Shown here in pieces: positions 52,213 to 60,715 of a stretch of DNA of 64,000 bases (positions are counted from its first letter, which is position 1; every line of letters starts with the position of its first letter). The translations under genes and the position numbers were made by a program. A model generated the notes under the pieces. The model saw only the letters and a program-made list of their open reading frames with translations. It did not search any database and had not been told where the DNA came from. Source of the DNA: JAIPDZ01 sp034522175 (lineage in GTDB: Bacteria > Desulfobacterota > DSM-4660 > Desulfatiglandales > Desulfatiglandaceae); assembly GCA_034522175.1 (NCBI GenBank), contig JAXHLQ010000001.1, forward strand, positions 4,340,001-4,404,000, given 5' to 3'.

Positions 52213-53359
52213 TTGAAAAGGCGCTTCACGGCGGAAAATCCTATTGGACCTGGGTATCGCTCCTGGCAACGGGTATCGGGATTGGGTTATTGGCCTATCT
52301 CTATCAACTGCAGGAGGGATTGTGGGTCACCGGCATGAGCAGGAATGTCTCCTGGGGGTTTTATATCTCCCAGTTTACGTTTCTTGTGGGCGTAGCCGCC
52401 TCGGTTCTCATGGTGGTGCTTCCCCTGTACCTTCACAATTTCAGGGCATTCGGGCCGATCGCGGTCCTGACGCAGTTTCTCGCGGTGGGTGTCCTGCTCA
52501 TGAGTCTTTTGTTTATTTTCTCGGATGTGGGGATGCCCATGCGCATTCTCAATGTCCCGCTGAATCCGACGCCCTGGTCTATGCTGTTCTATGACACCGT
52601 GTTTCTACCGGGTTTTCTCGTGCTGAATCTCATCATTGGCTGGACGGTGCTGGGAGCGGAAAAGAGGGGGTCGCGCCTGCCGGTTGGGTGAAGGGGTTGA
52701 TCTACCTCTCCATCCCCTGGGCCGCTGTGATGCACACGGTCACGGCCTTTATCTATGGGGGGACGCCGGGAAGGGGGTTCTGGATGACGGCCATCATGGC
52801 CCCCCGATTCCTGGTCACGGCCTGTGCCGCCGGTATGGCGTTCTTGATTATTCTGTGTACGCTGCTCAGGCGGGTGGCGCATTTTGAGGTTCAAGAGAGC
52901 GCCCTCCAGAAAATGGTCACCCTCCTCCTCTATACCCTGATCATCGACGTGTTTTTCCTCGGAGTGGAATATTACACGGTCTTTTACTCCCATGTGCCGG
53001 CGTATACCGAGACCTTTCGGTATCTTATTTTCGGCATTGACGGAAACCAGGCCCTGGTGCCGTGGGTCTGGGCCATGAATCTGGCTCTCCTGGTGTCCAT
53101 CGGGCTCCTCGTGATGCCCGGTACTCGCGGGAACCGCCTCCGTCTAATAGCGGCTTGTGCTGTCGCACTGATCGGCCTATGGATTGATAAAGGCTTTGTC
53201 CTGGTCCCCGCGGCCTTTATCCCCAATGTCTTCGGAAGGGTCATGGAATACCCGCCATCCTGGGTGGAACTGGCGCTTTCTCTGGGTATTTATTGTCTCG
53301 GGATTCTCGTTATCACCGCACTTTACAAGGTGGTGGTGGCGGTGAGAGGAGATAGGTAG
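52209..53359 (+). CDS. dsrP: DsrP, NrfD-like membrane subunit, frameshifted in the middle
   Basis: Two frames. 52209-52691 begins MIEKALHGGKSYWTWVSLLAT and runs through NVSWGFYISQFTFLVGVAAS to LGAEKRGSRLPVG. The second frame has GWVKGLIYLSIPWAAVMHTV and the DsrP-specific YGGTPGRGFWMTAIMAPRFLVTACAAG, ending VVVAVRGDR at 53359. Adding one G to the GGGGG run at about 52665 joins them as AEKRGVAPAGWVKGL, so a 383-residue NrfD-like protein with ten helices appears. The split also creates a GTGA stop-start overlap, so two half-proteins are possible but not expected. It should pass electrons to menaquinone. Confidence 0.93.
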
Positions 53360-53749
53360 AGGGTTTTCCCGCCTATCTTGGGCGGGATCTCCGACGGGTT
53401 TCGGGTGTCAGGTTTCGGGCTTGCTGAAACCCATTGCTGTTGGCCAAAACGTCTTCTTTTTGGGCGACGCAGTCGAAATCGCTATCGGTATCGGGATCGA
53501 ATTCGTCAATCCATGGGGTTCTTACCCTCTTTGCCGTAGCAATCGGTTTCACCGGTTCGGCGGTATGCGGCGGAAGGCGATGGAAGGACGTTGATCAGGC
53601 TCACGATATCTCGATGTGGATCCCGATCCCGATTTGGATCCCCATCCCGATAGCGATTTGGATTGTGTGTTCATGAGCACTTAAGTTGATTACATCGAAC
53701 TGGGATGAAAACTGTATTTTCATGTCATTGAAACAGGAGGACCACGCGC
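53360..53749. other. Intergenic region dominated by dispersed repeats
   Basis: 390 bases with no supported gene; an 80-codon frame (53434-53676) runs through repeats and is rejected. It holds TTTCGGGTGTCAGGTTTCGGG (53399-53420), GTCGAAATCGCTATCGGTAT (53474-53500), the reversed copy GATCCCGAT...GATAGCGATTTGGA (53605-53665) and the CTTAAGTTGATTACAT motif (53680-53697). The two GATC tracts are inverted and bracket about 100 bases. Confidence 0.65.
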
Positions 53750-54802
53750 ATGCGTAAGACGGGCATTGTGCAGGATGAAAGATACTTAGACCACAAACCG
53801 GGGGCCTTTCATCCGGAGAGTCCCAAACGCCTGGAGGCCATCTATGCCATGCTCAAAGGGGAGGATATGACGGGCCTCTTTGAAAGGGTTCCGGCCAGAC
53901 CTTGCGACCGGGAAGATCTGTTGCGGGTGCATTCGGGTGATTATGTTGACCGGGTGGCCGCGACAGCAGGGAAGGATCATACATCCCTCGATCCGGACAC
54001 GGCCACATCTGCAGGATCTTATGAGGCGGCCCTTCTCGCTGCCGGAGGATTGTGTGAAGCCGTTTCAGGGGTGATATCCGGGGGACTGGACAATGCTTTT
54101 GCACTGGTCCGGCCCCCCGGGCACCATTCGGAGACCGGAAGGGCCATGGGGTTCTGCCTTTTCAACAACGTGGCGGTGGGCGCCCGGTACGCCCAGGAAA
54201 TCCATGGACTTCAACGTATCCTGGTGGTGGATTGGGATCTGCACCACGGAAACGGCACCCAGCACACCTTTGAAGCGGACCCGAGTGTCTTGTATTTTTC
54301 TACCCACCAGTATCCCTACTATCCAGGGAGCGGGGCGCACCACCAGCAAGGGCGGGAAGGGGGTACAGGCTATACGGTCAATGTGCCGCTTTCCACCGGT
54401 CACGGCGATAGCGACTATATGGCGATATATGAGCGGATTCTCAAGCCCGTGGCTCTTGAATTTGGGCCGGAGCTGGTCCTGGTGTCGGCGGGTTTTGATA
54501 TCCATAAAAACGACCCGCTGGGGGGTATGCGGGTGACCCCCTACGGCTTTGCCGGGTTGACGCGGACCATTCTCGATATAGCCGACGCGTGTTGTCAGGG
54601 GCGGATGGTGATTACGCTTGAGGGCGGGTACAATATAAAAGGACAGGCCGCGTCCGTACGGGCGGTGATCAAGGAAATGGCCGGAGTGACAGAAACCCGG
54701 GCACCGTCCTCAGAATCAGAAAGGGATGCGGTGAGCGTCCAACCCACGGTTGCAAAGGTTCACGAGGTCCACGGCCAATTCTGGACTGGGCTGAATCCCT
54801 AA
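53750..54802 (+). CDS. Histone deacetylase family protein (acetylpolyamine amidohydrolase / AcuC-like)
   Basis: 350 residues, ATG behind AGGAGGACC. The zinc hydrolase motifs are LVRPPGHHSETGRAMGFCLFNNVAVGARYA (two His of the charge relay), LVVDWDLHHGNGTQHTF (zinc ligands Asp and His), and VSAGFDIHKNDPLGGM (zinc-binding Asp), with LEGGYN (last Gly-Gly-Tyr) at the end. It deacetylates an acetylated small molecule or protein; the substrate in bacteria could be acetyl-CoA synthetase or polyamines. It may be in an operon with the GNAT gene 75 bases downstream. Confidence 0.96.
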   Translation: MRKTGIVQDERYLDHKPGAFHPESPKRLEAIYAMLKGEDMTGLFERVPARPCDREDLLRVHSGDYVDRVAATAGKDHTSLDPDTATSAGSYEAALLAAGGLCEAVSGVISGGLDNAFALVRPPGHHSETGRAMGFCLFNNVAVGARYAQEIHGLQRILVVDWDLHHGNGTQHTFEADPSVLYFSTHQYPYYPGSGAHHQQGREGGTGYTVNVPLSTGHGDSDYMAIYERILKPVALEFGPELVLVSAGFDIHKNDPLGGMRVTPYGFAGLTRTILDIADACCQGRMVITLEGGYNIKGQAASVRAVIKEMAGVTETRAPSSESERDAVSVQPTVAKVHEVHGQFWTGLNP

Positions 54803-54877
54803 ACACTGTGGGATTGCCCGTTCCCCGTACCCATTTACCGATGGAATCTAATTCCAAAAAGCCAACACCCGATACCT

Positions 54878-55495
54878 GTGAGTAAACAAGGCCGATACGG
54901 AAAATACGGAGAGCAGAAGCGGATTGCCCGCCTGCGGGACGCCGGCACTCAACAGCAGGATTCCCATCAAAAGGCCGATCCCCGGATATCGAAAAACCTC
55001 CGCCATCACGGCAAAGGATCAGCAAAGCCCAAGATTGTTATTCAAAAAGCGGATCGGTCAGACGTCGGGTTCATCCGATCGCTGAGTGAGACCGTTTTCA
55101 GTCCGTACGGGCCTTACGGGAACCTGTTGCCGGAGTGGTTTCTAACCGGTTTGGTGGTGGCACTCAAGGCCGTGATGAGAAAGACGCCGAGGGGCTTTTT
55201 CATGCTTGGCATCATGGATAAGGGTCCCCTTCGTATTCGAAGGGCTGAACTTGTGGCTGTTGCCGTTGAGCCAGAGTTCCAGGGAATGGGCGTTGGCGAT
55301 CGCCTGATGACGGCCGGCCTCAAAATGGCGGAAGAACGGTCTATAGAACAGGTGATTCTGCATACAGGGGTGGACAACCTCGCGGCACAGGCCCTTTTTG
55401 AAAAACACGGGTTTGTTCTGTCCGGGCGGAAAGAAGGGTTTTATCCCAACGGCCAGAATGCGCTGAAGATGACAAGAGCGATGGCTACAGGATAA
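54878..55495 (+). CDS. GNAT family N-acetyltransferase
   Basis: 205 residues from GTG 54878. The first 50 residues are basic and low in pattern; the domain begins around KPKIVIQKADRSDVGFI. AVAVEPEFQGMGVGDRLM is motif A with the acetyl-CoA loop, and AAQALFEKHGFVLSGRKEGFY the C-terminal motif. It follows an HDAC-like gene, so the two may act in opposite directions on the same target (inference). The true start may be near codon 50. It converges with the diguanylate cyclase gene. Confidence 0.85.
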   Translation: MSKQGRYGKYGEQKRIARLRDAGTQQQDSHQKADPRISKNLRHHGKGSAKPKIVIQKADRSDVGFIRSLSETVFSPYGPYGNLLPEWFLTGLVVALKAVMRKTPRGFFMLGIMDKGPLRIRRAELVAVAVEPEFQGMGVGDRLMTAGLKMAEERSIEQVILHTGVDNLAAQALFEKHGFVLSGRKEGFYPNGQNALKMTRAMATG

Positions 55496-55499
55496 AGGT

Positions 55500-56417
55500 T
55501 CAGACCCTTGTGCCGATGGGGTTGGCCTGAACGGTCTGATCACCGCCGCGAGCCTTGGCCTCGTACATGGCCATATCCACCCGTTTAATGAAGGTTTCGG
55601 CGTCTTCTTCCTCCTCTGCCTGAGCTATACCCATGCTAAGGGTCACAGGGTCATCCGGGGTTTCTGTTTCCAGGGCGATGCGGTAGGGGCTGGCGGCATT
55701 AAAATAGCTGCGAAACTTCTCCGCCACTTTGGCGGCACTGCCAAGGTCCGCCTCCGGGAGGAGGATAATAAACTCATCCCCGCCAAACCTGAAGGCAATA
55801 TCCGCTTTTCTCAAAGATTCTTTGGCGGTTTTTCCGATGAGCCGGAGTAAATTGTCTCCTTCGAGATGGCCCAGTTGATCATTGCATTCCTTAAAATGAT
55901 CCAGGTCGAACATGATCAAACTCAGGGGCCTTTTATACCGGTTGGTCCGGGCCAGTTCGTGGGTGAGTACGGCATGAAAATGACGGCGATTGAAAAGGCC
56001 GGTGAGGCTGTCCGTAATGGACAGCCGTCTCAGTTCGGCCTCCATTTTTCGCTTGGGGGTGAGGTCGTGAAAAAATCCCACGCTGCCGATTTCTTCTCCG
56101 TCCTTGTGAATGAGGGTAGCGGACAGCCGAATGGGGACCTTTTTGTCGCCTTTGGTGGTGACCTCCACTTCCAGGGCGTCCAATTTTCCGGGGCCCCCGT
56201 ATTTTTTCCCGTATATTTTCTTCTTGATCTCCCGGCCGAGCGATGAAGGGTGATAGACTTCGGTGATATGGAGATTGCCGATGACCTCATCTTCGGTGTA
56301 GCCGGTCAGTTTCTCCGCCGCCTCATTGAAGATGACCACCGTTCCTTGTCTGTTCACCCCGATGATTCCATCCGGGCACAGGGGTACCACCGCATCGAGG
56401 ATATCTTCTGCCATCAT
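55500..56417 (-). CDS. PAS-GGDEF diguanylate cyclase
   Basis: 305 residues. Residues 10-120 are a PAS domain (DGIIGVNRQGTVVIFNEAAEKLTGYTEDEVIG) with a PAC-like tail (VGFFHDLTPKRKMEAELRR). The GGDEF domain (about 130-300) has LFNRRHFHAVLTHELAR, FKECNDQLGHLEGDNLL, and the active site FRFGGDEFIILL. The allosteric I-site RxxD is present as RKAD five residues upstream. It makes c-di-GMP and should be held back by its product. No membrane helix; a soluble sensor. Confidence 0.96.
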   Translation of the reverse strand: MMAEDILDAVVPLCPDGIIGVNRQGTVVIFNEAAEKLTGYTEDEVIGNLHITEVYHPSSLGREIKKKIYGKKYGGPGKLDALEVEVTTKGDKKVPIRLSATLIHKDGEEIGSVGFFHDLTPKRKMEAELRRLSITDSLTGLFNRRHFHAVLTHELARTNRYKRPLSLIMFDLDHFKECNDQLGHLEGDNLLRLIGKTAKESLRKADIAFRFGGDEFIILLPEADLGSAAKVAEKFRSYFNAASPYRIALETETPDDPVTLSMGIAQAEEEEDAETFIKRVDMAMYEAKARGGDQTVQANPIGTRV

Positions 56418-56583
56418 TCCGCGCTCCTTCAGGGGTTTTCGCCGACGCTTTCGGATGTTGGCTATACCGCATTATCGGAGTAAAATCAAGCGGGAACCTC
56501 CATTCCATTTCGACGGATGGGCCTGTTTATTCCCGAGGAGGTCGAAGAATGATTGATTTTGGACCCTTTTTTCAATAGGCTTT

Positions 56584-57039
56584 ATGGAAAAGCGTCAGGT
56601 TTACAGGGTCCGTTTGAGTGAGATCCATGAAAAGGGTATGGACAGGCGAGGATTTATAAAAAGAGCAATGGCGTGGGGGGTCTCCGTGCTGGGCGGAGGG
56701 CTTTTTGCCTATCCTGTTTTTTCTTTTATGACGTTTCGGAAAAGCAGGAAGCGAACCGTGATTTTTTGTTCGGATGAGCAGGGTTCCGACGTGTTTTTTA
56801 AGGACGGGGTCTATCTCGTTCATGAAGCAAATGCGCCCCGCGCCCTCTCTGCGAGATGTACCCACCTGGGATGTACCCTGAATTTTGACCCGACAGCCGA
56901 CAGGTTTCGATGCCCGTGCCACGGAAGTGTGTTTGAGCGATCCGGCAAATGGCTCTCCGGGCCGGCCAAGAAAGACCTGGAACATATACCCATAAAAAAG
57001 GCCAAGAACGGAGACCTGACGGCTGTCGTGACACTTTGA
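56584..57039 (+). CDS. Rieske [2Fe-2S] protein
   Basis: 151 residues. A Tat-like DRRGFIKRA at residues 20-28 and a hydrophobic stretch (31-50) act as signal and anchor; the start could also be M19. Rieske ligands: C92-T-H94-L-G-C97 and C110-P-C112-H113-G, where C92, H94, C110 and H113 bind the cluster and C97/C112 form the disulfide. At 151 residues it is of the small, bc1/b6f kind. Cytochrome b follows 12 bases on, so the two form a minimal bc-type complex. Confidence 0.95.
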   Translation: MEKRQVYRVRLSEIHEKGMDRRGFIKRAMAWGVSVLGGGLFAYPVFSFMTFRKSRKRTVIFCSDEQGSDVFFKDGVYLVHEANAPRALSARCTHLGCTLNFDPTADRFRCPCHGSVFERSGKWLSGPAKKDLEHIPIKKAKNGDLTAVVTL

Positions 57040-57051
57040 CAGGGGGCGGAA

Positions 57052-57951
57052 TTGTCTGCCGGTAGAATCCAAACAAAAATCTCCTCAGCCCTCCCCCGTA
57101 TCGGGCTTTCATCCCTTGTCCTGTGCCTCGCATCAGGGATGGTTCTAATTTTTTACTACCGGCCGGCAGGCGAGGTGTTCGCGAATGTTGAAGAGATTAC
57201 CACGCTCGTGCCCTATGGATGGTTCTTTAGGCAGCTTCATTATGGTTCCGGCCAGGCATTTGTCATTCTGATGTTCCTCCATACCTTGGATCACTTTCTA
57301 AAGCGGCGATATGTTCACTATCCCATGCGGGTGTGGGTGACCCTCATTCTGGCGCTGCTCCTGTCATTTTTTACCCTCTTTACCGGTTTTATACTGAAGG
57401 CGGATCAGGAAGGGGTGTTTGCCGGCCGCATATTCATGAACATCCTCCAGACGATTCCCATCGTTGGTGCTTCGATTTCAAAACTCTTTATCGTATCTGG
57501 CAACGACTTCTTCTTCCTGCCTTACATCTACCATTGCTTTTTCCTGCCCATCCTCATCGTCTATCTCATCAGGCATCACATCCGGGATTGGCTGCCTAAC
57601 AGGGGATTCATGATGGCGGGGGGAGCATGTCTTTTCCTGTATGCGTTACTCATCAAACCAGGGGTTGTTTTTCCCCCGGATGCTGTTACCCCATCTGTGG
57701 AAGGTCCCTGGTTTTTTCTCGGCATGCAGCGCCTGCTGAAGGCGGCTCCACCCCTTTGGGCCGGTATCGTTATGCCGGGGGTCTTTATGATGTGTGTTTT
57801 CCTGCTTCCGCTGACCCGAAAAAGGGGTGAGTTTTCTGCTTCTGCTGGATGGCTGCTTTGGGGTAAGGTGGATTGGCTGCGCTACGCAGTCATATTCATG
57901 TTTTTTGTTTATACAGGCTTGACCGTCAAAGCGATGATATGGGGACCATAA
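57052..57951 (+). CDS. Cytochrome b/b6-type subunit with a short subunit IV-like end
   Basis: 299 residues from TTG 57052. About seven helices. Two heme-b His pairs are present: LHYGSGQAFVILMFLH (spacing 14) and YHCFFLPILIVYLIRHH (spacing 14 or 15). The C-terminal third resembles the start of subunit IV. Where the Qo-site PEWY motif is expected it reads EGPWFFLG, so the Glu is replaced, a rare but known kind of variation (PPWF-type). No cytochrome c1 gene follows. It should form a quinol:acceptor complex with the preceding Rieske protein. The 206-base gap that follows holds repeats. Confidence 0.9.
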   Translation: MSAGRIQTKISSALPRIGLSSLVLCLASGMVLIFYYRPAGEVFANVEEITTLVPYGWFFRQLHYGSGQAFVILMFLHTLDHFLKRRYVHYPMRVWVTLILALLLSFFTLFTGFILKADQEGVFAGRIFMNILQTIPIVGASISKLFIVSGNDFFFLPYIYHCFFLPILIVYLIRHHIRDWLPNRGFMMAGGACLFLYALLIKPGVVFPPDAVTPSVEGPWFFLGMQRLLKAAPPLWAGIVMPGVFMMCVFLLPLTRKRGEFSASAGWLLWGKVDWLRYAVIFMFFVYTGLTVKAMIWGP

Positions 57952-57959
57952 AGAAATTT

Positions 57960-58012
57960 GGGTTCCCAGGTTTCAGGTTTCGGGTTTCAGCAAATAAACC
58001 CTAACGTTGCAT
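57960..58012. repeat. Dispersed repeats after cytochrome b, with second copy of AACCCTAACGTTGCAT
   Basis: Contains TTTCAGGTTTCGGGTTTCAG (57970-57990), part of the ACCTGAAACCCGAAACC family, and the 16-base AACCCTAACGTTGCAT at 57997-58012, identical to 26515-26530. A 12-codon open frame at 58084-58122 (MKERITIVDKQP) follows in the gap before the FabF-like gene and is not considered a gene. Confidence 0.6.
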
Positions 58013-58157
58013 CTATGAGATCGGATTGTTGTTTCATCCGTTTGAAAGCTTCGTTTTAAGGAATCCAAAAAGGAGATAGGGAGATGAAAGAGAGAATCAC
58101 CATCGTGGACAAACAGCCATAGCACCCAGCATCAAAAAGGATGAAAGGAATTAACAA

Positions 58158-59453
58158 ATGAAAAAGCGAGTCGTCATCACCGGTTTGGGGCCGGTAACGC
58201 CCATCGGTATCGGTAAGACAGCCTATTGGAAATCACTGATTTCCGGTAAATCGGGCGCGAAAACCATTCATTTCGCGGGCTTGGAAATGGATCAATACCC
58301 GTGTAAGGTCGCTTGCCCCATAGACGATTTTTCATTGACCGATTACCTTCGGCGAAACAAGGATTTCAGGTATCTCGGAAGAACATCCGAATTTGCCATG
58401 GCCGGGACTCGGCTGGCCTTAGAGGATGCGGGTTTTACACTGTGCACCGTTGAGCGGGAAGACGGCCTTCACACTTATAAGGTGGAAGAGACTGACCCGG
58501 AGAACATCGGATGCATGCTGGGCATCGGTGCACAAAACATGGATCTCTGTGAAAAGTGGCATCGGCAGTTTCTTAAACATAATGGGCCAAAAAGGGTTTC
58601 CCCTTTCGCGTTACCGCATGTTCAGATATGTTCCGTCCCGGTAAATGTTACTATGGCATTCGGCATAAAAGGGATCGCCTGCAGCATTTCTACGGCCTGT
58701 GCGTCTGCTAACCATGCCACCATTGAGGCTTACAAGCAAATTCTGCTGGGGGAAGAAAAAATTATGGTCACAGGGGGTGCCGATGCGTGTATCACCCCTT
58801 TCGTATTTGGCGGTTTCGTGAGCATGAATGCCATGACCAAGAGAAATGAGGCGCCTGAAAAAGCCTCTCGACCCTTTGACAGGGACCGGGACGGGTTTGT
58901 CATGGGCGAAGGTTCGGGCATTTTTGTGTTGGAAGAGCTGAATCACGCGCTTGCACGAGGCGCACACATCTACTGCGAAATGTCCGGCTTTGGCGCTTCT
59001 TCGGATGCCTATCACATTGCAGCTCCGGACCCTGAACCGGAAATGCAGACACGGGCCATGAAAGACGCCATGAAAAGAGCGGGTGCACATCCCGAAGAGA
59101 TCGACTATATCAATGCTCACGGGACCTCTACGCCGCTGAACGACCCTGTCGAAACCCTTTCTATTAAAAAGGCGCTTGGTGATTCTGCAAAAGCTGTGGC
59201 CATCAGTTCCACCAAATCCATGACGGGGCATTTGATCGGCGCTTCAGGCGGTATTGAAACCATTGCCACCGCTTTGATGATTGAAAATGCTACGATTCAT
59301 CCGACCATCAATCTCGAAAATCCCGATGAGACATGTGACCTGTTCTATGTTCCCCAGAAACCCATCCAAAAGGAGATCGGAAAAGCCATTAACAACAGCT
59401 TCGGTTTCGGCGGTCAAAATGCCTCCATTCTTTTAACCCGGTATGATGAGTAG
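58158..59453 (+). CDS. fabF: Beta-ketoacyl-ACP synthase, FabF-like
   Basis: 431 residues, a full thiolase-fold condensing enzyme. MKKRVVITGLGPVTPIGIG begins the fold. The nucleophile is Cys181 in CSISTACASANHA. The His residues lie in NAHGTSTPLNDPVE and KSMTGHLIGASGG, and GFGGQNASILL ends the protein. It elongates fatty acyl-ACP. The region between residues 95 and 115 (EREDGLHTYKVEET) is longer than in ordinary FabF, so a special lipid or polyketide role is possible. No ACP or other fab gene lies nearby. There is no clear ribosome binding site beyond AAAGGA. Confidence 0.93.
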   Translation: MKKRVVITGLGPVTPIGIGKTAYWKSLISGKSGAKTIHFAGLEMDQYPCKVACPIDDFSLTDYLRRNKDFRYLGRTSEFAMAGTRLALEDAGFTLCTVEREDGLHTYKVEETDPENIGCMLGIGAQNMDLCEKWHRQFLKHNGPKRVSPFALPHVQICSVPVNVTMAFGIKGIACSISTACASANHATIEAYKQILLGEEKIMVTGGADACITPFVFGGFVSMNAMTKRNEAPEKASRPFDRDRDGFVMGEGSGIFVLEELNHALARGAHIYCEMSGFGASSDAYHIAAPDPEPEMQTRAMKDAMKRAGAHPEEIDYINAHGTSTPLNDPVETLSIKKALGDSAKAVAISSTKSMTGHLIGASGGIETIATALMIENATIHPTINLENPDETCDLFYVPQKPIQKEIGKAINNSFGFGGQNASILLTRYDE

Positions 59454-59484
59454 ATTTTCAAGATATCATGAGGGTTATTTCGGC

Positions 59485-59536
59485 GAAATGGATGGGGACC
59501 AACGGCGTGTATCTCCCTTGAAATGGATGGAGACCA
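59485..59536. repeat. Direct repeat GAAATGGATGG(G/A)GACCA
   Basis: Two copies, 59485-59501 and 59520-59536, one base different, 35 bases apart. It lies between the ends of the convergent fabF-like and REC-PP2C genes. Confidence 0.6.
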
Positions 59537-59545
59537 TTCGGCCTG

Positions 59546-60715
59546 CTAAAAGCGAATTTCCATCAGCGAGACGTCATCTTCAAACACAGTGGTTTGTTGG
59601 TGGTCTTTTAAGACGTTGACGATGGCGTTTACATCGCAGGCTTCCCGTTTAGACAACCGGCTGAGCAGGTCCATAAAATCATCCAGTCTCCACATCTTTC
59701 CATCGGGGGCCGTTATCTCATAGGCCCCGTCGCTGTAAATATAGAGGTGGGTACCGGTAGGTACCTTAAAACGTGCGTTTTTATAGGTTTGCCCGGGCAT
59801 GGCACCGATGGCCACGCCGTTTGAAACGAGCTTATGGATCTCCCTTTGCGAAGACCCACCCATGATGGCGATGGCGGGGGGATGACCGCCACTGGCAAAA
59901 TCAAGTACCCGTGTCTGCGTGTTGTATACGCCGTACCAGAGGGTGAAAAACATGTTGTTGTGGGATTCCATCAAATAGACGTCATTCAACCTGGCCAGTA
60001 CATCGCCCGGGTTTAAGAAGTTGCCATGGTGAAGGGATTCAGAGCGCAGGGTGTTGATCACCGAAATGGACAGGAGGGCGGCTCCCACCCCGTGGCCGCA
60101 GACATCGAGAAGGTATATGCCAAAATGGTCGTCATCGATCCAGTGGTAGCCGAAGGAATCCCCGCCCAATGCAGTGGAGGGAATGAATTCCCAGTCGGTT
60201 GTGATGTCCCCGTTGAGCTTGGGGGGCAGGAGGGATCGGACGTACGCGGCGGCCTGGTTTAATTCATTGGTGAGTGCGGCCTGGCTTTCCACGAGAGCCT
60301 CATAGGCTTCGTTTCGCTCCAGGAGGTTGATATAGGCCGCCGAATGATACCGGATCCGTGCAATGAGTTCCACGCGGTCAGGCAGTTTGACGAGATAATC
60401 GTTTGCGCCCAGTGAAAAGGCCTCGGCCTTAATGGTGGGCTCCTCCTTGGTGGAAAGGACGATTAAAGGAACGTTTCGTGTGTCGGGGTTGGCACGGAAG
60501 AATTTCACCAGGGTCAGACCATCAATTTCAGGCATGACGAGGTCCTGCAGGATGACCGTGGGGTGGACGGTGTTGGCGGTTTGAATGGCCTTTGTGGGAT
60601 CCTGGCAGAATTCCAAATGGATATCGGCTTCACCGGCCAGCATGCGCCGGACGGCTTCCCCTACAATGGCTTGATCATCAATGAGAAGAACGGTTATGGG
60701 GTGATCTTCCGGCAT
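59546..60715 (-). CDS. Response regulator with PP2C/SpoIIE phosphatase output
   Basis: 389 residues. REC domain (5-125): VLLIDDQAIVGEA, phospho-acceptor D58 in VILQDLVMPEIDG, and SLGANDYLVKLP with the Lys. A short coiled-coil linker (about 130-165) leads to a SpoIIE/RsbU-type phosphatase: ALGGDSFGYHWIDDDHFGIYLLDVCGHGVGAALLS has the GGDxF and DVxGHG metal sites, with FASGGHPPAIAIM and DDVSLMEIRF at the end. It likely dephosphorylates an anti-anti-sigma protein when phosphorylated. It overlaps the cyclase gene upstream by 22 bases. Its REC resembles that of the neighbouring REC-cyclase. Confidence 0.94.
   Translation of the reverse strand: MPEDHPITVLLIDDQAIVGEAVRRMLAGEADIHLEFCQDPTKAIQTANTVHPTVILQDLVMPEIDGLTLVKFFRANPDTRNVPLIVLSTKEEPTIKAEAFSLGANDYLVKLPDRVELIARIRYHSAAYINLLERNEAYEALVESQAALTNELNQAAAYVRSLLPPKLNGDITTDWEFIPSTALGGDSFGYHWIDDDHFGIYLLDVCGHGVGAALLSISVINTLRSESLHHGNFLNPGDVLARLNDVYLMESHNNMFFTLWYGVYNTQTRVLDFASGGHPPAIAIMGGSSQREIHKLVSNGVAIGAMPGQTYKNARFKVPTGTHLYIYSDGAYEITAPDGKMWRLDDFMDLLSRLSKREACDVNAIVNVLKDHQQTTVFEDDVSLMEIRF

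Noticed and set aside
52688..53359. dsrP as two genuine genes joined by a GTGA overlap
   Set aside because: The halves complement each other exactly in one NrfD-like protein, and one added G restores a conserved junction; no split DsrP is known to me.
53434..53676. An 80-codon open frame between dsrP and the HDAC-like gene
   Set aside because: It runs through dispersed repeats (WIPIPIWIPIPIAIWI pattern) and has no ribosome binding site.
58084..58122. A 12-codon frame before the FabF-like gene as a leader peptide
   Set aside because: It has no regulatory codon pattern and no terminator or antiterminator structure was seen.
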